NCBI GenBank assembly: GCA_021815655.1
Contig: JAKAGJ010000025.1
Location: forward strand, 1 to 10,300
Source: Deltaproteobacteria bacterium
GTDB taxonomy: Bacteria; Desulfobacterota; Desulfarculia; Desulfarculales; Desulfarculaceae
Reading direction: 5' to 3'
Length of the DNA: 10,300 bases
Each line of letters opens with the position of its first letter. Position 1 is the first letter of the stretch. A program made the position numbers and the translations under genes. Shown here in pieces: positions 1 to 6,898 of the stretch. The notes beneath the pieces are model-generated. The model was not told the origin of the DNA. It did no database searches and saw nothing but the letters and a program-made list of their open reading frames with translations.

Positions 1-49
1 CGCCTATTTCCACTCTCCTGGGCCACTTCCCGCTGCTGGATATTAGTTG

Positions 50-76
50 TTTACAGATTATGTTCGTTTGTATAAT
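50..76 (+). promoter_or_regulatory. Candidate sigma-70 promoter of the fad operon
   Basis: A perfect -10 hexamer TATAAT lies at 71-76 in an AT-rich leader that contrasts with the GC-rich genes. Two -35 candidates exist: TTTACA at 50-55 (close to TTGACA but only 15 bases from the -10) and TTGTTT at 47-52 (18-base spacer, weaker match). Transcription would start near 82-84, leaving a leader of about 50 bases before the ATG at 136. The -10 is seen directly; use of the promoter is inferred. Confidence 0.6.
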
Positions 77-94
77 CTTGCTGTTGATAATGAA

Positions 95-120
95 GCGTTG
101 ATTAACGCAATACGTTTAAT
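95..120. promoter_or_regulatory. Possible operator: overlapping inverted repeats downstream of the -10 box
   Basis: Two overlapping dyads lie here. GCGTT-GATT-AACGC (95-108) has perfect 5-base arms. ATTAACG-CAATA-CGTTTAAT (101-120) has long arms with one extra base on the right. A short direct repeat GTTGAT occurs at 83-88 and 97-102. The block lies just after the predicted transcription start, where a bound repressor would block the fad operon. I do not recognise the motif as a known FadR or PsrA site. A TetR-family regulator is encoded in the window at 9307-10020, but nothing visible ties it to this site. Confidence 0.35.
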
Positions 121-135
121 CACAGTGAGAGAGCC

Positions 136-2268
136 ATGAAAACAGACTATCAGTACGTCAAGGTCGAGCTGAGCCAAGGCCTGGCCCTGCTACGCATGGA
201 CAACCCGCCCGTGAACCAGATGTCCCAGGTTTTCATGGGCGAGCTGGACCAGGCCATGCGCGGCGCCCTGGCCGAGGAGTCGGTCAAGGCCATCATCCTG
301 ACGGGCACGGGTTCAAACTTCGTGGCCGGCGGCGATGTCACCCAGATGCTGCCGGTGAAAGACAAGGCCATGTTCGTGGAGCGGCTGATGTGGGTGCACA
401 GCCTGTTCAACGCCATGGAGCAGGGACCCAAGCCGGTCATCGCGGCCATCAACGGCAACTGCCTGGGCGGCGGCCTGGAGATGGCCATGGCCTGCCACTA
501 CCGCGTGGCGGTAAAGGGCGTGAGCCTGGGCCTGCCCGAGGTCAAGCTGGGATTGTTGCCCGGCTCGGCCGGCACCCAGCGCCTGCCGCGGCTCATCGGC
601 CTGCCCGACGCCCTGGAATACATGACCACCGGCAACTTTATGAAGGCCGAGAAGGCCTGGTCCCTGGGGCTGGTGGACGAGCTGGCCACGGCCGAGGGGC
701 TGATCGACACCGCCCGCGCCGCCGCCACCCAGTTCCTCAAGGGGTATCAGACCATCAAGACCCGCATGGCCAGCCGCCGCTTCGACCGCCTGCCCAGCGC
801 CGCAGAGAAGACGGCGCTGATGAACTTCGTCAAGGCCGGCATGGCCAAGAAGGCCAAGGGCTACATCGCCCCCTTCAAGATCGTGGAGGCGGTGGACAAG
901 GGCCTGTCCATGGATTTCGCGGCCGACATCGCCCGCGAGGCCGACCTCTTCGGCGACTGCGTGGTGTCCGACGTGGCCAAGAACCTCATCAGCACCTTCT
1001 TGAACGAGCGGGCCGCCGGCCGGCTGCCGCGCATCAAGGGCCTGACGCCGGCCAAGCCCAGGAAGGTGGCCATGCTGGGCGGCGGCGTAATGGGCTCTTC
1101 CATCGTGCACCTCCTCTTGGCCAGCGGCTTCGAGGCGGTGCTGTGGGAGATCAACGACGAGGCTCTGCAAAAGGCCTTGGCCGCCATCAAGAAGACCTTC
1201 GCCTACAAGCTCAAGACCGGCAAGATGAAGCCCGAGCAGCTGGAGCAGCTCATCGGCGCCAAGCTCAGCACCACCACCGACCTGGCCGACCTCAAGGACG
1301 TGGACCTCATCATCGAGGCGGTGTTGGAGAGCATGACGGTCAAGCAGGACATCTGGAAGAAACTGGAGGGCATCTGCCGGCCCGACGTGATCTTCGGCAC
1401 CAACACCTCGGCCCTGCCCATCACCGAGATGGCCACGGTGCTGAACGATCCCGGCCGCATGATCGGCCTGCACTTCTTCAACCCCGCCGAGCGCATGCCG
1501 CTATTGGAGATCATCTGCGCCGAGAAGACCAGCGACCAGACGCTGGCCAGCAGCGTGGCCTTTGGCCGGGCCATCAAGAAGGTGCCGGTGGTGGTGAACG
1601 ACGGGCCGGGCTTCTACGTCTCGCGCCAATTGGGCGGCCTCATGGGCGGCTCGGTGTACCTGCTGGCCGACGGCGTGAGCGGCGAGGAGATCGAAAAGGC
1701 CATGCTGGACTTCGGTCTGCCCATGGGTCCGGCCACCCTGTCGGACCTCACGGGCATTGACATCAACTACCACGTCAACAAGACCTTCGAGCGCCGTCTG
1801 GGCATCCGCTACAAGGTGCACCCCCTGACCGAGGCCATCTACGCCCTGGGCGACTACGGCCGCAAGACCGGGCGCGGCTACTTTGACTACAGCGCAAAAA
1901 CGCCGGTGCCCAACCCCCGGGTGACGGCGGTGGTGGCCGGCTATCTCAAGGACCGCGGGGTGCAGGCCAGGCCAGCCGCGCCGGGCGAGATCGTGGAGCT
2001 GATGCTGGCCTGCGGCATCAACGAGGCGGCCCTGATGATTGAGGAGGGCATCTGCGACCGGCCGGCGGACATGGACCTGGCCATGATAACCGGCACCGGC
2101 TTCCCGCCCTACCGGGGCGGCGTTTTGCGCTACGCCGACACCTGGGGCCTCAAGAACGTTTACGCCAAGCTCAAGGAGTTGGAGAAAAAGTACGGCCCGC
2201 GCTTCGCCCCGGCGGCGCTTATCAAGACCATGGCCGAAGAAGGCAAGACCTTCTATCAAGATCGCTAG
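136..2268 (+). CDS. FadB/FadJ-type bifunctional enoyl-CoA hydratase / 3-hydroxyacyl-CoA dehydrogenase
   Basis: This cytoplasmic beta-oxidation enzyme (710 aa, the usual size of FadB/FadJ alpha subunits) hydrates enoyl-CoA and then oxidises 3-hydroxyacyl-CoA with NAD+. Residues 1-190 form a crotonase domain: the oxyanion segment FVAGGD is near 62-67, and the two glutamates expected for hydratase activity are at E115 (GGGLE) and E135 (LPEVK). An NAD-binding Rossmann domain begins near 313 with GGGVMG, a variant of the common GxGxMG loop. The dehydrogenase His-Glu pair is visible as H446 (LHFFNP) and E458 (LLEII), followed by NDGPGFYVSR. The C-terminal dehydrogenase domain ends with GFPPYRGG. 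The ATG at 136 is preceded by the purine-rich stretch GAGAGAG. The thiolase follows after 13 bases, so the two probably form an alpha/beta complex. FadB and FadJ cannot be told apart by eye; an isomerase role is not established. Confidence 0.95.
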   Translation: MKTDYQYVKVELSQGLALLRMDNPPVNQMSQVFMGELDQAMRGALAEESVKAIILTGTGSNFVAGGDVTQMLPVKDKAMFVERLMWVHSLFNAMEQGPKPVIAAINGNCLGGGLEMAMACHYRVAVKGVSLGLPEVKLGLLPGSAGTQRLPRLIGLPDALEYMTTGNFMKAEKAWSLGLVDELATAEGLIDTARAAATQFLKGYQTIKTRMASRRFDRLPSAAEKTALMNFVKAGMAKKAKGYIAPFKIVEAVDKGLSMDFAADIAREADLFGDCVVSDVAKNLISTFLNERAAGRLPRIKGLTPAKPRKVAMLGGGVMGSSIVHLLLASGFEAVLWEINDEALQKALAAIKKTFAYKLKTGKMKPEQLEQLIGAKLSTTTDLADLKDVDLIIEAVLESMTVKQDIWKKLEGICRPDVIFGTNTSALPITEMATVLNDPGRMIGLHFFNPAERMPLLEIICAEKTSDQTLASSVAFGRAIKKVPVVVNDGPGFYVSRQLGGLMGGSVYLLADGVSGEEIEKAMLDFGLPMGPATLSDLTGIDINYHVNKTFERRLGIRYKVHPLTEAIYALGDYGRKTGRGYFDYSAKTPVPNPRVTAVVAGYLKDRGVQARPAAPGEIVELMLACGINEAALMIEEGICDRPADMDLAMITGTGFPPYRGGVLRYADTWGLKNVYAKLKELEKKYGPRFAPAALIKTMAEEGKTFYQDR

Positions 2269-2281
2269 CAAGGAGAGACCC

Positions 2282-3487
2282 ATGCAAGAAGTAGTCATCA
2301 CCGGATACCTGCGCACCGCCCAGTCGCGCTGCCGTCCCAACGATCCCGGCCGTGACTGGCTGCACGCCTTCCGCGCCGACGAACTATTGGCCAAGGTGCT
2401 GCCGGAGTTGGTAAAGCGCAGCGGCGTGGCCGCCGAGGAAATAGATGATTTCATCGTGGGCTGCGCCACGGGCGTGGGCGAGCAGTGGACCTACGGCGGC
2501 CGCAACCCCATCTTCCTGGCCAATCTGCCAGAGACCATCGCCGCCAAGTTTGTGGACCAGCAGTGCGGCTCGGCCATGGCCGGCATCCACATCGGCTTCA
2601 TGGAGATCGCCACCGGCAACGCCGACGTGGTGATGGTGGGCGGCATGGAGCACATGACCCGGGTGCCCATGGGCGGCACCACCAAGGATCGCGGCCTGGT
2701 CTCCCACAACCTGAGCCTGTACTTGAGCCCCGAATACAAGCACTGGGACATGATGACCGTGACCAACATGGGGCTCACGGCCGAGAAGCTTCTGGCCAAG
2801 AGCGGCCTGAGCAAGCAGGACATGGACGCCTGGGCCGTGCGCTCCCACCAGCGCGCCGCCAAAGCCCAGGCCGAGGGCTTCTTCAAGGATGAGATACTGC
2901 CCATCGACGCCCCCCAGGCCGACGGCAGCGTGATGAGCGTGGACAGGGACCAGGCCGTGCGCGGCGAGACCAGCATGGAAGACCTGGCCAAGCTAAAGCC
3001 GGCCTTCAAGAAGGACGGCCTGGTCACGGCCGGCGTCTCCTCGCCCTTGAACGCCGCCGGCACCGGCATGATGCTCATGTCCAAGGAGAGGGCCAAGCAG
3101 AAGGGCATAAAGCCCTTGGCCACCATCCGCTCCATCGGCTTCGTGGGCGTGGACCCCACCATCATGGGGCACGGCCCGGTGCCGGCCAGTATAAAGGCCC
3201 TGGACAAGCTGGGCCTGAAGCCTCAAGACATCGACTACTGGGAGATAAACGAGGCCTTCGCCATCGTGGCCCTGAACTGCATCAAGGAGCTGGGCCTGGA
3301 CCCCGAGCGGGTCAACGTCATGGGCGGCGGCCTGGCCATCGGCCACCCCCTGGGCGCAACCGGCAACCGCCTGGTGGGCACCCTGGCCCGCATCCTCAAC
3401 CAGAAGGGCGCCCGCTGGGGCTGCGCCAACGCCTGCGTGGGCGGCGGCCAGGGCGTGGCCACCATCATCGAGCGCGAAGACTACTAA
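2282..3487 (+). CDS. Thiolase (acetyl-CoA acyltransferase, FadA/FadI-type partner)
   Basis: This thiolase (401 aa, normal length) would cleave 3-ketoacyl-CoA with CoA to give acetyl-CoA and a shortened acyl-CoA, the last beta-oxidation step. The nucleophilic cysteine is C95 in DQQCGS. The second half carries NEAFA (N323), GHPLGATG (H355) and CVGGGQG (C385), which complete the thiolase active site. The start has a strong ribosome binding site, AAGGAGAG at 2270-2277, 4 bases before the ATG. The 13-base gap to the upstream hydratase/dehydrogenase gene indicates co-transcription and a joint complex. The context QQCGS around the nucleophile recalls acetyl-CoA acetyltransferase-like thiolases, so a biosynthetic-type or short-chain thiolase is an alternative, but the neighbour argues for degradation. 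Two hairpins follow the stop codon. Confidence 0.94.
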   Translation: MQEVVITGYLRTAQSRCRPNDPGRDWLHAFRADELLAKVLPELVKRSGVAAEEIDDFIVGCATGVGEQWTYGGRNPIFLANLPETIAAKFVDQQCGSAMAGIHIGFMEIATGNADVVMVGGMEHMTRVPMGGTTKDRGLVSHNLSLYLSPEYKHWDMMTVTNMGLTAEKLLAKSGLSKQDMDAWAVRSHQRAAKAQAEGFFKDEILPIDAPQADGSVMSVDRDQAVRGETSMEDLAKLKPAFKKDGLVTAGVSSPLNAAGTGMMLMSKERAKQKGIKPLATIRSIGFVGVDPTIMGHGPVPASIKALDKLGLKPQDIDYWEINEAFAIVALNCIKELGLDPERVNVMGGGLAIGHPLGATGNRLVGTLARILNQKGARWGCANACVGGGQGVATIIEREDY

Positions 3488-3496
3488 CCGCAAGGG

Positions 3497-3528
3497 GGCC
3501 CTCAAGGCCGTCCACGGCTTTGAGGGCC
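3497..3528 (+). terminator. Strong hairpin after the thiolase gene
   Basis: GGCCCTCAAGGCCG (3497-3510) pairs with CGGCTTTGAGGGCC (3515-3528), giving a 14-base stem with one G-U pair and a TCCA loop. It starts 9 bases after the thiolase stop. There is no T-run after it, so it may act with the next hairpin or stabilise the 3' end of the fad transcript. Confidence 0.6.
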
Positions 3529-3538
3529 AGCCGCAGAC

Positions 3539-3585
3539 CGGCCCCGCCTGCGGCCTCGGCCCAGGCGGGGCCGTCATGTTATTAT
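3539..3585 (+). terminator. Second hairpin with T-rich tail
   Basis: CGGCCCCGCCTG (3539-3550) pairs perfectly with CAGGCGGGGCCG (3562-3573), a 12-base GC-rich stem. It is followed by TCATGTTATTAT, which is T-rich but not a pure U-tract. This is the better intrinsic terminator candidate of the pair and separates the fad operon from the Fe-S genes. Confidence 0.6.
3577..3585 (+). promoter_or_regulatory. Candidate extended -10 element for the Fe-S gene pair
   Basis: TG-T-TATTAT at 3577-3585 matches an extended -10 (TGnTATAAT with one mismatch). No -35 is visible, since that position falls inside the terminator hairpin. Transcription would begin near 3592, about 50 bases before the ATG at 3641. 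The element shares bases with the T-rich tail of the terminator, so chance is a real possibility. Confidence 0.3.
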
Positions 3586-3640
3586 GCCCCGGGCGCGCGG
3601 GACGCGCCGGCCACCTCAACCCAGGCACCAGGAGCAGGCT

Positions 3641-4711
3641 ATGTCCCAGGATCTGTACCGCCGGATTCAACGGCAGCTGGATCAATACTCCATCGGCTTT
3701 CCCGCCACCGACTCCGGCGTGGAGCTGGAGATACTGCGCAGGCTTTTCCCAGAAAAAGACGCCGAGCTGTTCAACCAGCTGAGCCCGCGCCTGGAGACTC
3801 CGGCCCAGATCGCCCAGCGCCTGGGGCGGGAGGAGCGGGAGCTGGCCCGCCAGTTGGACGACATGTCCGAGCGGGGCCTCTTGTTCCGCAAGCGTGGCGG
3901 CGATGCCCCGCGCTACGCGGCCATTCCCTTCATTCACGGCCTGTTCGAGTTCCAGCTGAAAAATTTGGACCCCGTGCTGGCCGGCCTGATGGAGCGCTAC
4001 GCCCACGAAAAGAACTTCGACCAGGCCATGCAGACCAGCGCCGGGGCCTTTTTGCGCACCATCCCCGTGCGGCGGGCGGTGCCGGTGGAGCACCACGTGG
4101 CCGCCTACGAGGACGCGGCCCAGATACTGCGCTCGGCCGGGCAGATCGTGCTGGCCCAGTGCATCTGCCGCAAGCAGAAGCAGACCGTGGGCCAGGGTTG
4201 CGGCAAGCTCTCGGAGGCCTGCTTCATGTTCGGGTCCATGGGCCAGTACTACCTGGACCGGGGCATGGGCCGGCTCATCAGCCTGGAGGAGGGCCTGGAA
4301 GTCCTGGCCCGGGCGGCCGAGGACGGCCTGGTCACCCAACCGGGCACGGCCCAGAACCCGGCCGGCATGTGCAACTGCTGCGGAGACTGCTGCGGGGTGC
4401 TCATTTCCCTAAAGAAGCATCCCCGGCCGGCCAGCCTGGTTTTCTCCAACCACTACGCCCAGATCGACCGCGATCTGTGCACCGGCTGCCAGGTTTGCCT
4501 TCAGCGCTGCCAGATGGACGCCATCGCCATGGATGACGACGGTCTGGCCAGCCTCGATCCGCAACGCTGCATCGGCTGCGGACTGTGCGTCACCACCTGC
4601 CCCGGCGAGGCCATCAGCCTGATGGACAAGCCCGCCGGCCAGCGCCAGGACCCGCCCCAGACCTCGGCGGACCAGATGCGCTACATGGCCACTAGAAGAG
4701 GCTTGTTGTAG
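3641..4711 (+). CDS. Multi-cluster 4Fe-4S ferredoxin-type protein with winged-helix-like N-terminus
   Basis: This 356-residue protein appears soluble: no signal peptide or membrane segment is visible. Residues about 50-90 (ETPAQIAQRLGREERELARQ onward) look like a winged-helix fold. A central cysteine group follows, C174-x-C176-x10-C187-x6-C194, then the dense group C244, C246, C247, C250, C251 (CNCCGDCCG). The C-terminus has two ferredoxin motifs: C280, C283, C286, C290, where Q replaces the usual proline, and C310, C313, C316, C320-P. These should hold two [4Fe-4S] clusters; whether the other cysteines bind metal is unknown. I chose ATG 3641, with AGGAG at 3630-3634, over an upstream in-frame ATG at 3584 that would add a low-complexity Arg/Pro stretch. 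Similar proteins occur in sulfate reducers, where their function is not established. The next gene is another Fe-S protein 37 bases downstream, suggesting an electron-transfer pair. Confidence 0.85.
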   Translation: MSQDLYRRIQRQLDQYSIGFPATDSGVELEILRRLFPEKDAELFNQLSPRLETPAQIAQRLGREERELARQLDDMSERGLLFRKRGGDAPRYAAIPFIHGLFEFQLKNLDPVLAGLMERYAHEKNFDQAMQTSAGAFLRTIPVRRAVPVEHHVAAYEDAAQILRSAGQIVLAQCICRKQKQTVGQGCGKLSEACFMFGSMGQYYLDRGMGRLISLEEGLEVLARAAEDGLVTQPGTAQNPAGMCNCCGDCCGVLISLKKHPRPASLVFSNHYAQIDRDLCTGCQVCLQRCQMDAIAMDDDGLASLDPQRCIGCGLCVTTCPGEAISLMDKPAGQRQDPPQTSADQMRYMATRRGLL

Positions 4712-4748
4712 ACACCGCCGGCGGCGGCCGGGCAAGGGAGGAGCGCTC

Positions 4749-5870
4749 ATGCTGACCCAGGAACAGATCGTGGCCCAGGCCGGGGAACTGGGCTTCGCGG
4801 ACATCGGTTTCACTACCGCCGAGCCCTTCGAGTCCCAGCGGGAGATATTGACCCAGCGCCAGGAGAGCTACGCCTGGACCAAGGCGGCGGGGCTGGACCT
4901 GATGGCCGGCACCGACCCCCAGAAGGCGCTGCCCGGGGCCAAGTCCATCATCGTGCTGATCGAGGCCTATTTCCGCCAGGCCAATCCGCGGGGCATGGAG
5001 CCCCACTTTGGACGCTGCTACCTGGATGACGACCGCGTCACCAAGGACGGCCTGAGCCGCCGCCTGAAATCCTTTCGCCATTTCCTGGGGCACCACGGCA
5101 TCCAGACCGCGGTGCCCTTCGACCTGCCCCACCGCCTTTCCGCGGCTCGGGCCGGACTGGGCGACTTCGGCAAGAACTGCCTTTTCTATTCCCACAAGGC
5201 GGCGCGCAAGAGTTCCTGGGTGCTGCCCCTGGCCGTGGTGGTGGATGCCGCCTTCACTCCCGGCACGCCCACCCTGGAGGTGGGCTGCCCAGCCTGGTGC
5301 AAGAACGCCTGCCTGGCGGCCTGCCCCACCGGCGCCCTGCGGGGACCGCGCCATATCGAGCCGCGCCGCTGCATCTCCTTTCTCACCTACTACGGCCAGG
5401 GACTGACGCCCCTGGAGCTGCGCGAGCCCATGGGGCTGTGGGTCTACGGCTGCGACCGCTGCCAGAACGTCTGCCCGCGCAACGCGGCCTGGCTGGCCGC
5501 CGACCTGCCCGCCAATCCCCGCGTGGCGGCCAAAGCCTCGGACTTTGAGCTGGGCAAGCTCTTGGCCATGGATACCCAGTACTTTGAGCGGCACATCTGG
5601 CCGCACATGTTCTACATGAAGGCCGAGGACCTCTGGCGCTGGAAGATGAACGTGGCCCGGGTCATGGGCAACACCCGCGACGAGGCCTACGTGCCGGACC
5701 TGGCCCGGGCCTTGGCGCGGGAGCCGGATGAGCGGGTGCGGGGCATGGCCGCCTGGGCCCTGGGGCGCGTTGGCGGGGCCGCTGCCCGGCGCGCCCTGGA
5801 GTCCTCGCCCCGAGGCGGGGAGGGGCTGGTGGCCCAGGAGGTGGCCCAGGCCCTGGCCATGCTCCCCTGA
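4749..5870 (+). CDS. QueG-like double [4Fe-4S] cluster protein with C-terminal HEAT-like repeat
   Basis: The family is that of epoxyqueuosine reductase QueG, a cobalamin- and Fe-S-dependent enzyme for the last step of queuosine synthesis in tRNA. Length (373 aa) fits. Family landmarks are AARAGLGDFGKN (132-143), RRCISFLTYY (206-215) and YGCDRCQNVCPRN (233-245). Near 300-350, NVARVMGN followed by ERVRGMAAWALGRVG is the HEAT-like repeat seen in QueG. Eight likely cluster ligands are present: C180, C184, C188, C192, C208, C235, C238, C242. The first group, however, has C-x3-C-x3-C-x3-CP spacing instead of the usual C-x2-C-x2-C-x3-CP, and the usual SYHR-type segment and GW before GKN are not obvious. 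A paralogue with another reductive role is therefore as likely as true QueG. GGGAGGAG at 4736-4743, 5 bases before the ATG, sets the start. It is probably co-transcribed with the preceding Fe-S gene. Confidence 0.8.
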   Translation: MLTQEQIVAQAGELGFADIGFTTAEPFESQREILTQRQESYAWTKAAGLDLMAGTDPQKALPGAKSIIVLIEAYFRQANPRGMEPHFGRCYLDDDRVTKDGLSRRLKSFRHFLGHHGIQTAVPFDLPHRLSAARAGLGDFGKNCLFYSHKAARKSSWVLPLAVVVDAAFTPGTPTLEVGCPAWCKNACLAACPTGALRGPRHIEPRRCISFLTYYGQGLTPLELREPMGLWVYGCDRCQNVCPRNAAWLAADLPANPRVAAKASDFELGKLLAMDTQYFERHIWPHMFYMKAEDLWRWKMNVARVMGNTRDEAYVPDLARALAREPDERVRGMAAWALGRVGGAAARRALESSPRGGEGLVAQEVAQALAMLP

Positions 5871-5999
5871 GAGGCCGCGCCGCCGGCCAGGCTGGGTGGG
5901 ACAAGACCGGCGTTGCCAGTCAAAATAGGTGTAAACATCAGCGGGCCGGGCGCCCCAGGCTGGGACCGGGGCAGCTTCGGGCCGGAGAGGAAACAGCAC

Positions 6000-6746
6000 A
6001 TGCGTTTGCATGATCGCGTGGCCATCGTCACGGGAGCCGCCCAGGGCATCGGCGCGGCCACGGCCCTGCGCCTGGCCGAGGAGGGCGCCCACCTGGCCAT
6101 CTGCGACCTGAACCAGCAGGGCCTGGCCCAGGTGGCTGACCAAGTTCAGGCCTTGGGGCGGCGGGTGCTGGCCCTGGAGGGCAGCGTGGCGGACCGGGCC
6201 TTTGTGCAAGACATGGTGCGCCAGACCCAGGAGCGCCTGGGCGGGCTGGACATCCTGGTGAATAACGCCGGCATCGTGCGCGACGTCATCGGCCACAAGA
6301 TGAGCGAGGAGCAGTGGGACCAGGTGATCGACGTCAATCTCAAGGGCGTCTTCAACTGCCTGCAAGCCTGCATGATTCCCATGCGTGAGCAGGGCAGCGG
6401 GGCCATCGTCAATCTGTCATCGGTGAGCCGCTACGGCGTGGCCGGGCAGTTCAACTACGCCGCGGCCAAGGGCGGGGTGGCCAGCCTCACCGCCGCGGCG
6501 GCCAAGGAACTGGGGTCCAAGGGCGTGCGGGTAAACGCCGTGGCTCCGGGCTCCATCGACACCGAGATGCTCATGACCATGCCCCAGGCCAAGCGCGAGA
6601 TGCTGCAAAAGCTGGTGATTCCCCTGGGGCGCCTGGGGCAGCCCCGGGAGGTGGCCAACGTGATTCTTTTCCTGGTTTCCGACGAGGCCAGTTACGTCAA
6701 CGGCCAGACCATCAACGTCTGCGGCGGGGCCTATACCCGTATCTAG
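6000..6746 (+). CDS. Short-chain dehydrogenase/reductase, FabG-like, NAD-type
   Basis: This is a classical SDR of 248 aa. It has the nucleotide loop TGAAQGIG (11-18), NNAG (88-91), a structural asparagine N113, the serine S141 (or S140) in NLSSVS, and Y153-x3-K157. The PGSIDTEM and YVNGQTINVCGG segments near the C-terminus are typical of FabG relatives. D36 at the end of the second strand (ICDLN) suggests NAD(H) rather than NADP(H), which favours a catabolic 3-hydroxyacyl- or 4-hydroxyacyl-CoA dehydrogenase over fatty acid synthesis; the substrate is not visible. I chose ATG 6000, with GGAGAGG at 5984-5990, over an in-frame upstream start at 5913 because the extra 29 residues do not look like an SDR N-terminus. 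The 129-base gap upstream includes an AT-rich patch (5919-5940), so the gene may have its own promoter. It converges with the DUF362 gene. Confidence 0.9.
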   Translation: MRLHDRVAIVTGAAQGIGAATALRLAEEGAHLAICDLNQQGLAQVADQVQALGRRVLALEGSVADRAFVQDMVRQTQERLGGLDILVNNAGIVRDVIGHKMSEEQWDQVIDVNLKGVFNCLQACMIPMREQGSGAIVNLSSVSRYGVAGQFNYAAAKGGVASLTAAAAKELGSKGVRVNAVAPGSIDTEMLMTMPQAKREMLQKLVIPLGRLGQPREVANVILFLVSDEASYVNGQTINVCGGAYTRI

Positions 6747-6790
6747 ACCAACCGGCGGTCAAGGCCGTCTTTGACATTTAACGCCGATGA

Positions 6791-6819
6791 GCCGGGCAAA
6801 AGCTTGGGCTTTGCCCGGC
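6791..6819. terminator. Hairpin between convergent genes, probably bidirectional
   Basis: GCCGGGCAAA (6791-6800) and TTTGCCCGGC (6810-6819) form a perfect 10-base stem with a 9-base loop, 44 bases after the SDR stop. On the plus strand the sequence CCGCATATTTA follows, with only a short T-run. Its place between converging genes supports termination from either side. Confidence 0.6.
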
Positions 6820-6857
6820 CCGCATATTTAGGCCCCGCCCAGCCTGCCGACGCGCGA

Positions 6858-6881
6858 GGCTCCGGGATTGGCCCCGGAGCC
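6858..6881 (-). terminator. GC-rich hairpin after the DUF362 gene
   Basis: GGCTCCGGG (6858-6866) and CCCGGAGCC (6873-6881) form a 9-base stem with a 6-base loop, 17 bases beyond the DUF362 stop. No U-tract follows on the minus strand. It likely ends or protects the minus-strand operon transcript. Confidence 0.5.
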
Positions 6882-6898
6882 CCGACCGACGCCCGCGA

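Noticed and set aside
313..1473. Minus-strand open frame (386 codons) opposite the hydratase/dehydrogenase gene
   Set aside because: No recognisable motif and His/Gly-rich composition typical of antisense frames in GC-rich DNA; the plus-strand gene has intact active-site residues.
3584..3640. Upstream in-frame start for the Fe-S protein
   Set aside because: It would add 19 Arg/Pro/Gln-rich residues and has no ribosome binding site, whereas ATG 3641 has AGGAG 6 bases upstream.
5913..5941. TTGCCA (5913-5918) as a -35 box for the SDR gene
   Set aside because: It is close to TTGACA, but no acceptable -10 lies 16-18 bases downstream; the best match, TAAACA at 5932, is only 13 bases away.
4692..6365. 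Long minus-strand open frame (557 codons) across the QueG-like and SDR genes
   Set aside because: It is low-complexity, rich in Gly, His, Ala and Leu, with no family motif, and lies opposite two well-supported genes. It is a by-product of high GC.
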